DNA from: Pseudomonas laurylsulfatiphila
GTDB lineage: Bacteria > Pseudomonadota > Gammaproteobacteria > Pseudomonadales > Pseudomonadaceae
Assembly (NCBI RefSeq): GCF_002934665.1
Contig: NZ_NIRS01000008.1
Location: 62,001-126,000, forward strand
DNA length: 64,000 nt
Direction: 5' to 3'
Every line of letters starts with the position of its first letter. Within the stretch, counting starts at the first letter, position 1. Position numbers and translations under genes: made by a program. The notes under the pieces were generated by a model. That model ran no database searches. It worked only from the letters and a program-made list of their open reading frames with translations, and had not been told where the DNA came from. Below are positions 63,599-64,000 of this stretch, piece after piece.

Positions 63599-64000
63599 CG
63601 GCAGGCAACTGATAGCTCCAGGTCTCGGTCAGGACTTCTTCAGTCGGCGCCGATTCCGGTGTGGCTGGGGCCGCGTCGGCAGCGACAGGCTGCTTGGCGT
63701 CTTTATTGTCCTTGTCCTTGGCATCTGCAACAGGCTTCGCTTCAGCCTGCTTGGCTTCCGCTTGCTTGGCTTCCTTGTCCGCTTTCTCTTGTTGCTTGGC
63801 GGCAACCTTGTCGGCCTTGGCAACCGACGAGCTGGACGACGGAATCGAGGTCTTGGCCAGGTCCGCCGGCACGATGTTCTGCACCAGCGCGGCACGCATC
63901 TCGGTGGCCTTGCCCGGATCCTTGATCTTCATTCGCAGGGTCAGGCGCCAGCCCTTGGTTTCAGGGTTGTAGCGCACGCTGTTTTCCACCAGTTCGGCAT
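63591..64000 (-). CDS. opgG: Periplasmic glucans biosynthesis protein, C-terminal part
   Basis: About 136 C-terminal residues are visible; the rest lies beyond the right edge. The first visible part (N-S-V-R-Y-N-P-E-T-K-G-W-R-L-T-L-R-M-K) matches the end of the OpgG carbohydrate-active domain. It is followed by a tail of about 80 residues made mainly of Ala, Lys, Glu, Asp and Gln. OpgG acts in the periplasm on the glucan backbone made by OpgH, whose gene overlaps its stop codon. Confidence 0.92.
   Translation of the reverse strand, partial: AELVENSVRYNPETKGWRLTLRMKIKDPGKATEMRAALVQNIVPADLAKTSIPSSSSSVAKADKVAAKQQEKADKEAKQAEAKQAEAKPVADAKDKDNKDAKQPVAADAAPATPESAPTEEVLTETWSYQLPADE

Noticed and set aside
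61127..63925. Open frame of more than 900 codons on the + strand opposite opgH and opgG
   Set aside because: Antisense shadow; composition is rich in Arg, His and Gln, with no domain and no plausible start site.

Overview
The window is high-GC gammaproteobacterial chromosome, almost certainly Pseudomonas of the P. fluorescens group. The grounds are the gene order hemE-gltDB-(damX-like)-aroBK-pilQPONM / mrcA-maeB-rpmE-priA-argS-hslVU-phaC1ZC2DFI-ubiEJB-hisIE-tatABC-rsmE-chemoreceptor-opgGH, which from memory follows the P. aeruginosa PAO1 backbone, plus class II (medium-chain) PHA genes and many Pseudomonas-type REP/REPIN palindromes. No database search was run; names rest on motifs, lengths and order read from the sequence.

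Region 1 (1-12889, + strand) is the 3' part of an aryl-polyene (APE)-type pigment/lipid cluster. It reads acyltransferase (5' truncated by the window edge), aromatic amino acid/histidine ammonia-lyase, hotdog thioesterase, LolA-like carrier, MMPL/RND exporter, CPA2-like membrane protein, flavin-dependent halogenase-like oxidoreductase, SAM methyltransferase, DUF3261-type lipoprotein, ketosynthase, dehydratase, ketoreductase and ketosynthase. Nearly all start codons overlap the previous stop codon, so it is one translationally coupled operon. The ACPs, ligase and chain-length factor expected for such a pathway would lie upstream of the window. Two genes of this operon carry a REPIN inside the coding sequence of their export signal.

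Region 2 (12890-16090) is accessory: a REPIN, a small DUF6124-like gene preceded by a strongly structured, probably transcribed leader, a second REP pair, and a divergent LysR regulator / MFS transporter pair.

Region 3 (16091-42490) is core metabolism and envelope: hemE, gltBD, a DamX-like SPOR ATPase with aroB/aroK behind the pilMNOPQ type IV pilus assembly operon, mrcA (PBP1A) divergent from pilM, maeB, a secreted thermonuclease-like gene whose first codons contain the probable rpmE terminator, rpmE, priA, argS and an FtsN-like SPOR protein.

Region 4 (42491-52531) holds hslVU behind a near-perfect sigma32 promoter, a DUF971 gene, and the PHA locus: phaC1-phaZ-phaC2-phaD on + and phaI-phaF convergent on -, meeting at a bidirectional terminator, followed by a PHA-system family gene.

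Region 5 (52687-64000) holds ubiE-ubiJ-ubiB, hisI-hisE-tatABC-rsmE, an HBM-type chemoreceptor, and opgH with the end of opgG (truncated by the window edge).

Fifteen REP pairs were found, mostly just after operon ends. No rRNA, tRNA, CRISPR array, transposase or prophage gene was seen.
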